From Welwitschia mirabilis (Eukaryota > Gnetophyta > Gnetopsida > Welwitschiales): a stretch of 64,000 bases of DNA. Below the pieces are notes generated by a model. The model saw only the letters and a program-made list of their open reading frames with translations, ran no database searches and had not been told where the DNA came from. Below are positions 48,909 to 60,959 of this stretch, piece by piece (the stretch's first letter is position 1; the number at the start of each line of letters is the position of its first letter). Location of the stretch: assembly GCA_051453625.1 (NCBI GenBank), contig JBOZIK010000001.1:239397467-239461466 (forward strand), written 5' to 3'. The position numbers were made by a program, and so were the translations under genes.

Positions 48909-48913
48909 CTTGG
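48909..48913. repeat. Target-site duplication CTTGG, right
   Basis: Matches 46504-46508 exactly. The same CTTGG, with the following flank, also follows the third LTR copy at 50172-50176. Confidence 0.85.
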
Positions 48914-49952
48914 GTCAGGTTTGGGCCAAGAAGTTGTCATAACCATTGAATTTTTGCATGTAATTCATGCTTGACTAAGAAAAATTATCATAATAAATTT
49001 TATGCCCTTTAAAAAATAAAGATTTTAGAAATGAACATAAAATAAGAGGAGAAAGATACAAGATACTTCACCCCTTTTTTAATCACAAAGCAGGGATAGA
49101 TATATGACCAAAAGCTTCAACAATGGCAGCGCTTTAAAATGAACAAACAACCCTTACGAATAAAATTCGTTCACTGTAACAATTTTGGATCTCTACTATT
49201 ATTATGATTTTTGCTTGCAAGCTTTCAAACCTTTTCCAATGCATAATATTGATGAGGCTTTTCTTGTGTGTATTGTAAATGAAATCATGGAAGAAATTCA
49301 CAAACTTCAAATAGATTTAGAAAGTATGATTTACTATAAGCACTTGTTAACAAAAAGCATCTAAAATGATATTATGTGGCTTTTATCCCATTCTTAGAAT
49401 TCTCTAAATGAATTGCAATAAAACATCTTCTTTGCACTACAATATAAACTAAAACATAGATTTAAATACAACCATAAAACTAATTTTCAGAGTGCACAGA
49501 GATAAAACAAAAAGCTTAATATGTCATACCCTTTTCTATGCTACACTCATTAAAAAGGAACTACTAGCTACTGCATCGTATGAATGAATAAGGATTTACA
49601 AGTTAAGAGTCTATGTAATAGAATGTGCTCAACATCTTACTCCACTTAAAGGATTCAGCTTTAGATTGAGATACGGACATAAAGAAAGAGGGGTTCTTTA
49701 CTAATCAAAAGAGAATTCTGGTAACCAAGAATTATGTATGCACACTAATTAATAACAGACTTAGGAGATCATTTGTCGAGAGGATGGAAAAGGTAGACTC
49801 AGCAGTGAAAAGACAAAAGGAAAAACCAGTCATCAAGTGAAAAAATTATTGCATGTTACTCTGAGACGTGTAAGTTTCTGATGCAAGAAATTCCTTGGAT
49901 TCTCTTTTATGTCTAGCTATTAAGCCAAGAGCATAAGCAACTTTAATACCAC

Positions 49953-50171
49953 TGAAGAACTGATGGTGGACTGAAGTAAAAGAATTCTTATCTTCAAACC
50001 ATTAGATAGAGATTCAAGATTCTTAAATAACACATTTTGAAGATTTTATAGAGGATTTAGTGGAGCTACAATTGAGGAAAATAAGGGAATGAAAACAACA
50101 GCCAAAAGATAGGGATGAGATGTGTAGAAAATAAAGGAATATAAGGGTAAAATCATAGAAAATTTCCAACA
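49953..50171 (-). repeat. Third LTR copy, made by the tandem duplication
   Basis: Same 219-bp length and ends as the 5' LTR. Not a separate insertion, since its flanks are copies of the flanks of unit 1. Confidence 0.82.
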
Positions 50172-50259
50172 CTTGGGTTGGTTTTAGGCTAAAAAGTTAT
50201 AACAACCATTGAATTTTTACATGTGATTAATGCTTAACTAAGCAAAATTAGCATATGGT

Positions 50260-51680
50260 GTTGTAGCACCATTTTACTCATGGAATTAATGTTATAGCAT
50301 CACAACTATATTGAAAACTAACTACCTTAACTTTTAAAAAATAAATTTACTCAATTTTGTTTCTTTTGGCTAATATTACATAAAATCATGTTAGCTAAAA
50401 AGTGATTAGAAATGAACAAATTATGGTTGTCAAAATGCAAATTTATAAGGTATTAATGTTCTAAAAGGCTCTGAGATCATTAAATGTTATGCATCTAGTG
50501 TTAGAATGAGTTGGAATTATCACATCAACAAGTGGATTAGATATGATGATGGAAAAAAGACTATGAATCATCTGTAGAGTTGATCAGTTGGAGTAGTCCT
50601 TCATGCTCCACATTTTTGCCCTTGATCTCGACCTCCTAATCATGATCATCATGAATAGCCTTAAACTAAAGCACAATGTGTTGTTTTGATTTCATTAATT
50701 ACCTAAGGTTTCTGTAACCTAAAAAGCATAAGAATACCTCTAAGTGAAGTATTATAGTTAAAAAATAATGCAAAATTATGGCTATTAACACCTTATTTCA
50801 TAAAAAATTTAGGCTTCATGACTTACTTTAGGTTTCTTTGACTATGGGATTTCCTCAAAGGTCCATTCTTCTTCATGTATATGTCACCCATGATGATCAT
50901 TTCTTTTTCTCTTATAATGTATAAAGTAAGAGTAGAGTAAAGAATTATAGAGTTGTATAATAATATTATGAATACACAACTCTTATACTTATCCTATTCA
51001 TCTTTCTCTTTCTAACACTAAAATTTCTTGTTTACAAGTTATATAATACTGTAATTAATAACACTCTATAATACTAATGGAATCCTTTATCACTTTAGTA
51101 CAAGGACATCATATGTATTTCTTCAAATTTCTATTTAGTAGTGATATATTTCTAAAAATTGAATAACACCTCATAAAATGAGTAATTTTTTTGTATCATT
51201 ATGAAGTGTAAAACTATATTTAACTTTGGATTCCATGTCCAATTTATTATGACTATAATAGACATTTAGTAAGGGTTTTAATGATTCCTGCATTATTATT
51301 TAAATAATTGACATGATCAAGTAATAATCCAAGAGATTCTTAATTGAATACATTCATTTATAAATTCTCTTTATCGTCCTTTTTAATAGAAATGGCATCT
51401 TATGTCATGTACCAAATTTTGAAGTCAAACAATTGTAAGAATAAAAGTTATTTTTTGAGGATCTTATGATGTATGGATTGCTATATCTAGATCAAGCTTT
51501 CACAAGATTGATCTTGAAAGGCTTATAATATTTAATTGTGCTTATAAATGAATTTTCCTTAATTTGCAATGTAAATTCATTATAAGAAGTTATATTTAAC
51601 AGGTCATATCAGTTCATAGTTTTCTTTCATTAGTGGTTATACTTTAGTTATTATTTTATACTTTGTTTTATTATTATTTA
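50260..51680. other. AT-rich intergenic, no gene
   Basis: No supported frame or motif. Confidence 0.45.
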
Positions 51681-51684
51681 TGGT

Positions 51685-51870
51685 GATGTCAAATTCAAAA
51701 CTTATAGTGACTATAACTCGTCCTCAGAAGTACAACCATCCTAATTTTTTAAATGAATGATTTAGTTATTCCCAAGGCTTGATAGTATTCTAAGTAAGGC
51801 ATTTAAAGTTTTGAACCCATGAACTTCTAAATTTTCTAAGTAAAAGAACTTAAAATTTTCTAACCACTTT
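51685..51870 (-). mobile_element. tRNA-derived SINE-like copy 3
   Basis: Co-linear with 53079-53254 along its whole length: GTCAAA.TYAAAACTT.TAGTGA, AGTACAACCATC, ..GGCTTGATAGTATTCT.., then on the minus strand TGGGTTCAAAAC at the B-box position. Its head end runs into the assembly gap at 51875. Confidence 0.55.
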
Positions 51871-52002
51871 CTATNNNNNNNNNNNNNNNNNNNNNNNNNN
51901 NNNNNNNNNNNNNNNNNNNNNNNNNNNNNNNNNNNNNNNNNNNNNNNNNNNNNNNNNNNNNNNNNNNNNNNNNNAACTTAAAATTTTCTAACCACTTTCT
52001 AT
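51847..52002. repeat. Identical 28 bp on both sides of a gap
   Basis: AACTTAAAATTTTCTAACCA plus CTTTCTAT occurs at 51847-51874 and again at 51975-52002, directly flanking the N run. This is the pattern of two overlapping contig ends that were not merged. Confidence 0.95.
51875..51974. other. Assembly gap, 100 N, probably false
   Basis: Exactly 100 N between two copies of the same 28 bp; the true gap is likely zero or negative. Confidence 0.97.
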
Positions 52003-53070
52003 TTTTGAGACATTTTAAAAATGACATTTTTCATTTAAGAAATAAGATCTATTAAGTTCAAGATTTGATTTTTCTACTTTCCTTATGTTTCTAAAGAAAT
52101 ATTAGAAATGTTTTTCAAATTTGATTGGGTAGAATTTTTATATGTACTTTACCACATATAAGACTACTTTTAGGACTTTTTCAAGTGAAATAATCTAAAC
52201 CTCTTCATTTAAGATTACATGCATTTTCCTTTACTCACATATTAAACACTAGTAAAATGAGACAAGCCTTATTATAGGTCTTCTAAAAACATTTATGTCC
52301 TAATATTATAAAACCCTTATAACATTTTCAACTTCAAACAAGATATGACTCAAGCTATATAGAATTTAAACTTATAAAATCTTCAAACAGACCAACTGCA
52401 TATCATAGATGACATTCTTAGGAGAGAATGTAACCAACAATCTAAACCAATGTGGAATCCTTTATTCTGTAAGGTAAAAAGGTGTAAAGCAGCATAAGGT
52501 CTGGTTTAAAAAGGAATTTTGCATTCTTGGTTTTACACATAAAAATTAATTCGATATATTTTTCGATTCTATATTCAATTGTTTACTAGATTAACAAAAC
52601 TAATTCCACTCCACCTTGTACCTTAAGTTAATTTCTATGTCTCGTATTTAACATGTGTAATGAATAAAAGTTCGAGAATTTTATACAATGTCAAAACTTT
52701 AGTTTAGTGATGTAAAATATTATAATGATACTTTAATCATTTATAAAACTTTTAAAGTTACTATTCACGCTTATTACTAATTCATGGCATTCTTATGATA
52801 CTAACACAACTATGTCTTTTATGATTTATTAATAAGCTTAATATATAATTTTATTAACATAAGCTACTCTAGTAACATGTCTTATCAATTTGATATAACG
52901 ACTCATTGACAATACTAATAACTTACTTGTTTGATATAACTTTAATATAAGATTAGTATCAATTATATAGATAGTAATATTAGCACATAATATATGTAAT
53001 CATACACATTAGAACATGTTCAGTGAAGTTAGACATAACAATTTTAAACCCAGTATAGTTGGGTTGGGGA
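52003..53070. other. AT-rich intergenic, no gene
   Basis: No supported frame or motif. Confidence 0.45.
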
Positions 53071-53078
53071 GGGAGAGG

Positions 53079-53254
53079 TGTCAAACTTAAAACTTTTAGT
53101 GATCATACCTCCCTTTGAGGAGTACAACCATCATGATGACTCAAATAAATAATTTAATTATAACAAGGGCTTCATAGTATTCTGATTTTGGCATCCAATG
53201 ATTTGAACCCACAACCTTCTAAATGTAAGACAAGTGTCTTACTAGTTGGACTCC
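53079..53254 (-). mobile_element. tRNA-derived SINE-like copy 2
   Basis: On the minus strand the head reads GAGTCCAACTAGTAAGACAC, continuing to a B-box-like GGGTTCAAATC at about 53203-53213. It aligns without gaps over about 62 bp to copy 1 at 42025, and over its whole length to copy 3. No tail or target duplication was identified. Confidence 0.58.
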
Positions 53255-53259
53255 CATCA

Positions 53260-54030
53260 GATTAGCAAACTTAGGATAGCAAATATTATACATATAAGAT
53301 TACAACTCTAACACCTCAAAGAGGTAATCTAAGGGAATCAATATTTCCTTTTCCCCTTAAATAATATTCTATTTATGTTTTTTGAATATAATATTTCATA
53401 GAATAAAAATAGAAATGTCACATTTAATATTACAACTTATACATGTACTATAGTCAACTCAAAATAAGAATAAAATAATATTCTTCCCTTACCAAAGTTT
53501 ACAAGGTTAATCATGCCTTCAGCACAGTAAAAAAAATTTATAAGGGATGTGTAGATAATCCAACATTGTAAAGGGAATAAGAAGGTTCATCCAATAATAA
53601 CATCAAATAATGAAATATTAGCTTAAAAAATGATTAACATGTTACATCAAACAACTTGTATCTAAATGATTATGTCAATTAAGTAATCACTATAGTTTTA
53701 TTTTAATGTAAAAATTAAATAACATTTTTTTTGTAGAATATCATGCTATGTATCTATAATGGTTTTAACTTCACTACAAGCATTCTACATTTTACAAATA
53801 AAGTGTTAATTGTCTAGTAAAAACTGGTTTAAAACAACAAAATAAGATAGATCATCATTAATATTAAAATGTTCTCAATAATTTGATTGGTAAGTTATAT
53901 ATATAATGACATAGACAATATATAACAACTCTTAGAAAACTCAAAAACATAAAGTGCTTTCTATGTTCATTAGATTAAGAAATCTTAGGATTGCCACATA
54001 GGTTTTTTTTTCACTATTATTGTTAATAGA
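53260..54030. other. AT-rich intergenic, no gene
   Basis: No supported frame or motif. Confidence 0.45.
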
Positions 54031-54039
54031 TTCAAGAGA

Positions 54040-55130
54040 AACCTTTTTTTTGCCTATTGATGAAGTGAGGAACAGTGATCTTATATCATCTCACCTATTT
54101 GTTTTGGCTATGGATGAACTAAAATCTTTTCTGAGGAATTTGAAGAATTAGGATCAAAGTGGAGGTCTCATCCCAGCCTATAGATGTAAGTTGGTAATGC
54201 ATTTTAATTTGTTGATTATACCTTTATTTTCTTACAGTACGTATGTTCATGATCTGATATATGTGTTGTATAGTTTTTTTAAGGCTTTGAGGTAATTATT
54301 AATTATAACATCTATAAATTATATTCTTTTCATCTTAACAAAAATCAAATAATGGTTGGGATTTTAATTTCTCTTATTAGGATGGGTAAAGACCAATAAC
54401 AAGAGGTTATAGCTAAAATTAATAACAAATTGACAAGTTGGAAAATCAAGTCTTATCTCAAGTAGTAATATTTTAGATTATCAGAAGTTCTCTTTGGTCT
54501 CTTTTCTTATACCTCACATCTTGCTATGCAGCTTTTCAAGTTGCTATTCAACTCATGAAAAAGATTAAATGCTAATTATTATGGAATGAGAATAATTAGA
54601 GAAAGCTTCACATGCTTGGTTGAGATGACAATTGTAGAAATTTTAAAGAAGAAAAAGGGAGATGAAGGAAGCTCTTTGGATTTAACATGATATTTTTAGG
54701 GAAACTTATTTGGCAATTACAACATTTTAATAAGCCTTAGACTAGGATAATGAAAGCTAAATATTTGTATAAAGGACCTACTTTTGAATTGATGCTTATG
54801 ATCATTAACTCATCTTTAATATGGTGAAGCTTTGAAAAAATTAAATCCTAGTACTGTTTCTTGATTAAATATGGTAGACCCTAATAAAGAATTCTTTAAG
54901 AAATGATGTTCCGCTAGTAGTGAATAATATCATGGTTTGATGGATTAGGTCTTTCTTGCCATCAAAGTTTGAAATTCTTATGTCTAAAATTTTACGCAAT
55001 AAGTTAGCTATCAAGTATGCAGTATTTAAAAGAGGGGTCACATCTAATACTAATTGTAAGTTATGTTATGAGAATGGAAACATTAATCATGTCCTAGTAA
55101 CTCATCCAGCTCTAGTTATGATGAGGTGGT
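54040..55130 (+). pseudogene. LINE reverse transcriptase and zf-RVT relic
   Basis: The plus-strand reading gives SDLISSHLFVLAMDELKSFL (about 54077), matching the RT block DPLSP.LFVLAM..L. Next comes IAKINNKLTSWKIK (about 54410), the KI..KLS.WK motif after the palm. Near the end are FKRGVTSNTNCKLC and YENGNINHVL (about 55029-55095), the zf-RVT segment C.LC.....H.L with the last Cys lost. Frames change several times and stops are frequent. It is nearer in kind to the LINE at 3812 than to the one in intron 11. Confidence 0.62.
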
Positions 55131-55299
55131 AAGTGAGGGTAATTACCACATTGTAACATGATATGAATGACCTTTATCACATTTATGGCCATTGGGTTAA
55201 AGAATAAATATAGTAAAGGGTTCTTACTTTTATGATTTATCTTCATACAGTGGTGGTCTCTGAGAAATCGGAGAGTGTTTAGTAACAATGTCATTTCAA

Positions 55300-58200
55300 C
55301 AAATGAAATTTAGCACTAGATTATAATGTAGTAAAAGGCCATTACATTTTATAGGATACAATAAACTTGGTATTACCTTAAAATGAGCCTATGAATGAAG
55401 AAGAGAGTAGGTAAGATGAAGAAAATAATGGACAAGGTTCTCCTCCTAAGGTTTGATTCTCCTCTTAAGGTTTAGTTTTCTTTAAGAAATGAAGAGAATA
55501 AAGCAAATATTAGTAGGCTGGGCTCTAATAGAATCTATTTAGCTATTTTTAATAGTGATTCTAGGTGTTCCCTAAGGGTAATTACTAGTTAGGATAGTTT
55601 AGAAAAATTTAACGCAGTAAGGTGGAAAAGTAAAAAATTTGAGGAGCTCTTTAGTTTAATAAAGGATGATAATGTATTCCTAGTAGTTACCTTATAAATG
55701 CTTAAGCATAGTAGGTCAATTGCTTTAAAAAGAGACAAGAAAGAAACCTTGGTTTCCTTAGTACTAAAAACATAATTCCTAAGAAGGTTAGTTATACATT
55801 AGCCAAAGAAATGGATGCTAAATTAGATGATGGATAAGAACATACAGAGAATAATAAGGAGGATAATAAGTTGTAGTTACAAATTTTGATCTGTTAAGAA
55901 ATAAGTGTGATGCCCATTTGAGGGCATTTATGATGGTAAAGATGGAAAGATCTTGGAGTTAATTACTCCAACTTTAAATGGAATTTCAAGGAATTAATTT
56001 TGAAGGCTAAGGATAGTGGGACAAACAAACAAGATATTACTCTTTCTTAAATGATTAGCAAGATGAGATTCATACATAATCTCAGTTCATCACAAGCAAC
56101 TCTTATAAAGAAGATTTATAGATTATCAAGAATAATCCTCCTATCAGCACCACTCTAGTTAGATAGTTTTTTAAATAATGATACTTAATGGTTTTAGTTG
56201 TATTTTAAAAATCTTTCTTTTTATCTTGTTCATGTCATTTCTTCTTTACAAACATGCTTGATTTTAATTTTAATTAATAATGATCTTTGTTATTTTAGAC
56301 TTTCCTCTTTTTTCCTATGTGCTAATGATGTTGATTTAAGCTATTATGTTATAGCTCGACGTAATAAGGAATCATCTTTCTTTTAACCCTTATTAGTTAG
56401 GATTTTTGATTTACTTAATTAAAAAACACATAAAGTGCTAAAATAACACTATTGGAATGATAAAATAAGCATAATTGGGGGATAGAAATATGTAAAATTT
56501 ATGTTTTAACACATCTCGTAATCATTTGATTTCTAATTCCATAATAATACAAGTAAATATAATCAATAAGAATCACATGCAACTCTAGAAATTGATTATA
56601 AGTATGTAAAAAGTATTGAAGCTATTAGTTGAGCTAAATCTATTTTCACAATTTCTTTTTTAAGAGGGTAAGATAGATAAGTATGTGTCACACAAATGCT
56701 TAGTGGCACTTGGGCCCATGAAAACTATACGGCTCTATCAATGCAAGGTTTTGAACTTGAGACCCATGTTTAATATGTTCAAGGCTTAAACATTATGACA
56801 ATCGTTCTTGGACAAATCTATTTTTATAATCACTAGTTGTTATTTACTAGTTTTATTTCAAATATGAGTAAGTTTACATATGTATTCTACAAAAAAAGAA
56901 AAATATTTGTATAACTAAAATTAAAAAAATAATAATTAACTATCTTATGATTGTGGTTAAACACAAAAAAATGAACTAAATGAAATTGGAAAAACAAAAT
57001 AACATAACTTCATATAGCATAGATCATTTACATTTTATATTATATTATTTTCATTTCATATTATAGAATTTATCTTTCATAAAATAGTATCACATTTCGT
57101 ATTATAATATTGCAGATCATTCTATTTTACGTTATTATATACTACAATGTATGGAACTTCATATCATATTATACTTTATATATGAATATAATTTACTCCA
57201 CTAAAAAATGTAGGAAACTTCATTTAGAACATCATATTATAGAATAGATGCATAACATTGATTATCTAATATCATAAGAAAAAACATATTTTTATATCAT
57301 AGGTAATATAACTTAAATTCTAATACACTAAGCAATACTACAGTATTTGATACAGTATTATGTACACAAAAAATGATACAAACTAAGCGTCGCATTATAA
57401 AACAAAATAATTATTCAAAATTTCACATATAACATAAAAGTAACACATATTAACTTGTATCAAATAAAGCATAAGTTTAAATTAAAATAAATCAATGAGT
57501 CTTTCACCAAACATTCCATTCCATAACCAAAGTCTTAAACTATTAAAAATCTTAAAAGTATTGATACCTCTTATTTTCCTTTAAAACGTTTTTAAAAAAA
57601 TTTGTTTAACAACCTTTCTAAACTCTTTATATTTTTTAATGTTTTTAAGGATAATTTTTAAACTACTTTAAGTTATCTATTATCAAGCTCAGAATATTAA
57701 AGCTCTACTTTATTAGGTTGCTAAAGCACTACAAGTTTGTATACAAGGGATCTCAAATGGTTCTATCTCTTATAGATAGTTAATCAATTTTAGATTTTTG
57801 GGATTCAATTTTGTTTATAATTTTTAAAATTCTTCTGATTGTTGAGAAACCAAATTATATAATTTCTCTTTTTTAAGATAATTTTTACACCAAATTCTAT
57901 AATTTAATTCTCTATTTATCATTTTTATTAATTTAATATTTCTTATATAATATTATGAGATGGTTAAAATTTGTAATCTATTTAAGGGTAATTACATGTT
58001 ACATATATTGCTTGATCAAAGCTAACATTTGTGTTTTTAGCTTACTTGACCTTGATTTGTAAATTTTTTCATATAATATGTTTTGTAATTTTTCTTTCAT
58101 AATCCATCAAACCATTATATAATAAACCTATGATATCAGTTTTAATCAACATATCTAAGTATTTGTTATTTATTAGAATAGTATCTTAAGAAAAACTGTC

Positions 58201-58400
58201 CTTTTTAGTATTAATCAAAATTTCCATAACCTTTGATTCATGATCATTTAAATATTGATCAGATTATATTTTCCACTTGTCTAAGTTGTGTTTTTATTAT
58301 AGTTATATTAAACTCTATGATTACTCATAAAATAGCCACCCATGCACTATAATTAAGATATTCTAAAAATAATTATAAGAGCCAATACTTCAATAATGAG
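55300..58400. other. AT-rich DNA, possible older LINE or SINE pieces, no gene
   Basis: 55440-56120 is coding-like in places but unreadable. 56640-56820 on the minus strand carries CATGGGTCTCAAGTTCAAAA and may be another tRNA-related copy. 56990-57400 is dominated by short TATTA/TTCAT motifs without a regular period. Confidence 0.3.
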
Positions 58401-58428
58401 TTACTTGGATATAGATGATACGATTCAT

Positions 58429-59039
58429 TTATCTTTGCACATTATCTGGGAGAAGGTAATGTATGAACTTAATCTTTTTCCATTTACTTGTACCTTTAAT
58501 TCCATCTTCACCCATCTTGATCCTTAAATAAAAGTCATGGTAACCAGTGCCTAGGAAGATTTGGTAGGAATGATTAAAATTGATGATTGATGAAATACTT
58601 TGCTTTGATTTCCCATTAATTAGATAATTCGTTTTAATTTTATATGCTAATGAATTTTTCTTCATGAGTCGTTCTTTATTTCCATAAAAATTAGAGTATT
58701 TATATCTTTCTTTATATTCTTAGTAATAGTATAAGACCATGATAATTTCTTTATCTGTTCTAAAGATTTTGATAAAAATATAATTTTAGACAATAAAATA
58801 TTCTTATAATTAACTAATCCTAGTACTTTAGTATTTAAGAATTCAACAACCCTATGACATAGGGGTTTTATTAATTTTATGGGAACATAACTAGTACTTT
58901 GTAAGGCACTTATCTTATCATTAAATAAAATTATATATGTTCTTTGTTCTTTCCTCTTCTCAACAACTGTATAAAAGTAAGGGCTTGTAGCCTTAGAGCC
59001 ATAAATAATAAAATAAATATTATTATAATTATCTTTCAT
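58429..59039 (-). other. Two adjacent open frames, unrecognised
   Basis: Minus-strand frames of 125 codons (59039-58662) and 78 codons (58665-58429) nearly abut. The first contains VLGLVNYKNILLSKI and, 13 residues on, LSW. This is faintly like the FLGLVNYYR..F..FSKI segment between reverse transcriptase and RNase H of Ty3/gypsy elements. The second has GYHDFYLRIKMGED, faintly like the GYHQIRI of the RT itself. The order is the reverse of a normal pol, so one or both likenesses may be chance. No function assigned. Confidence 0.22.
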
Positions 59040-60007
59040 GAAAAAATATTTACATTATAAAACTATTATAGAACATGATGATTACTATAAGTTGATAAAC
59101 TAAAATTTACCAATTTAGTATTAATAAGCATGTAATAAACATTATATAACTTTAAAACTCATAATTATTTAGATTTTAAATTTTAGCTAACTTTACTATT
59201 TCCAAAGTATACTTAGCTTCAATGCTCTATTTAGGTTTGTTTGAAAATTTTCACAGATTCAAAGAAGCTAAGTCATGTTTTTCAAAAATAAATGATATAA
59301 CTTATTTTTTAATGAATTATAAGAGGTTTCTCATAGAAATCTTGTTCTTTCAAAAGGGATAATGGTGAAGTAATTTATTTTAGTAATAACAACACAACAA
59401 AGATTAATATTATTATTATAGAAGTGTTTCTCAAAAAGGATTCTTATAAAATAAATTACTACTACTCTAATGTTACTATAACTAATTGAAAATGACATGC
59501 ATAATAATTTAAACTAGATATAATCCTAAAATTCTAAAATGAATTTTCATGTTTAAAATTTTCTACTTTATAAGAAATCATTAATAAAAGTACATAACAA
59601 TGATGATATTCACAAACACTCTTGAATAAATAGCTATTATGTTTCTATGAAATGTCAAAGAAGCTTTAGAAATAGAGAAAATCAAAGTTTATAGGTTGCT
59701 TAAAAATTCAAAAGTGTAACCTATTTTGAGTGCAAAATAATTGACAATTTTTAATTTCTTTATTTCAAACTTGTTGATTTCATTAATTCTTATAAAAAAT
59801 TCTAAGACTCATTAACTCCATTATTACCTTATTTGAATTATGTTAGAAGTTGCTCTCAAACATGAGGTTATGGATTCTATTAATAGTATGCATAGAATAG
59901 TATTATGTACAATGTTTATCATACAAAGTATTATAACCCACATTTTGTAAGCTTTAATTAATAGGGTTTCTAAACTATGTAAAACATTTTTATATTAATT
60001 TTAATGA

Positions 60008-60107
60008 NNNNNNNNNNNNNNNNNNNNNNNNNNNNNNNNNNNNNNNNNNNNNNNNNNNNNNNNNNNNNNNNNNNNNNNNNNNNNNNNNNNNNNNNNNNNN
60101 NNNNNNN
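60008..60107. other. Assembly gap, 100 N
   Basis: Exactly 100 N, placeholder gap. Confidence 0.99.
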
Positions 60108-60629
60108 CTTGACATCATTATTGTATGCAAATCAAGAGGGTCTATGGTTAAGTAATAATTGTGTTTTCTAATTATTTAAATCTTTTAATGTATTAATAGA
60201 GTCTAATTAGGATTTGATCCTAGGTTCCGTTGTGCATGATATATAATAACTATACAAAAAAAAAGGTTAATTAGGGTAATTAAAGTTGGGGTGTTACACA
60301 AAGATAGGTGAGGAAAATCTCCTTCCCTTAAAAACATTATTTTCTAGTAACCAAAAAGCACAGTGTTATAAGAAAAATGATAATAGAGGTGGGGGTAACC
60401 ACCACCTACAAAATCAAACATAAAAACTACTAAAAGTTGTAATCCAAGATTAAGAAGAGCTATAGATGAGAGGAGAAAATAAATCTACTCTCAAAACCAT
60501 CTTCCATACTTCCTTAGTGAGTGTTCCTTATGCACAAAATGGTAGACTACTTTAGTTTTCTTATTGTCAATGACATTCTTAGCACTATCTATACTGATTA
60601 TCTTCTCTAGAATTTTCTAAGCCCTATGC

Positions 60630-60832
60630 TTGTTTTTATCATGACGCCATAGCTTCTTATGTGCTTTAATGAGTTGGTCTCGAGTCATCCTTGATAGGAA
60701 TCCAAACTCTTCATAGAGATCTTTCCATTTCTTCATTAAATCTATCTTGTCATATTATGATTCCTTGTCTGATTCATCCTTTTGTTTATTACTATAAGAC
60801 TTATACCATATATGTGAGAAGGCCATTCCTCA
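60630..60832 (-). pseudogene. Possible retrotransposon gag tail (degenerate)
   Basis: The minus-strand frame reads GMAFSHIWYKS, a stop, then YDKIDLMKKWKDLYEEF and LIKAHKKLWRHDKNKHR before another stop. The acidic and Lys-rich YD.......W..LYEE pattern resembles the region after the zinc knuckle in some Copia gag proteins, but no knuckle was seen. The family is uncertain. Confidence 0.3.
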
Positions 60833-60941
60833 CTAGCTATTGAATTCTCCTATTACTTAGATGTACCATAAGTATTAAAGCTTTTTTCCTACTTAGAGTG
60901 TAATGCTCTTTTTTTTTTTTTCTTTCTAATTGATTTAGATA

Positions 60942-60948
60942 NNNNNNN
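60942..60948. other. Short N run, 7 bases
   Basis: Seven N after a T-rich stretch and before CCCCTCCCTCCC; likely an unresolved low-complexity spot. Confidence 0.97.
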
Positions 60949-60959
60949 CCCCTCCCTCC

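Larger units (their letters stand above)
47734..50250. repeat. 1.26-kb tandem duplication (leader + LTR + flank)
   Basis: Unit 1, 47734-48987, and unit 2, 48995-50250, are co-linear at an offset of about 1261-1263 bp. Each contains leader, primer site, LTR, CTTGG and about 75 bp of host flank (ACCATTGAATTTTTRCATGT..). Because host flank is included, the duplication happened after insertion. The copies differ at about 12% of positions by eye. Confidence 0.85.
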
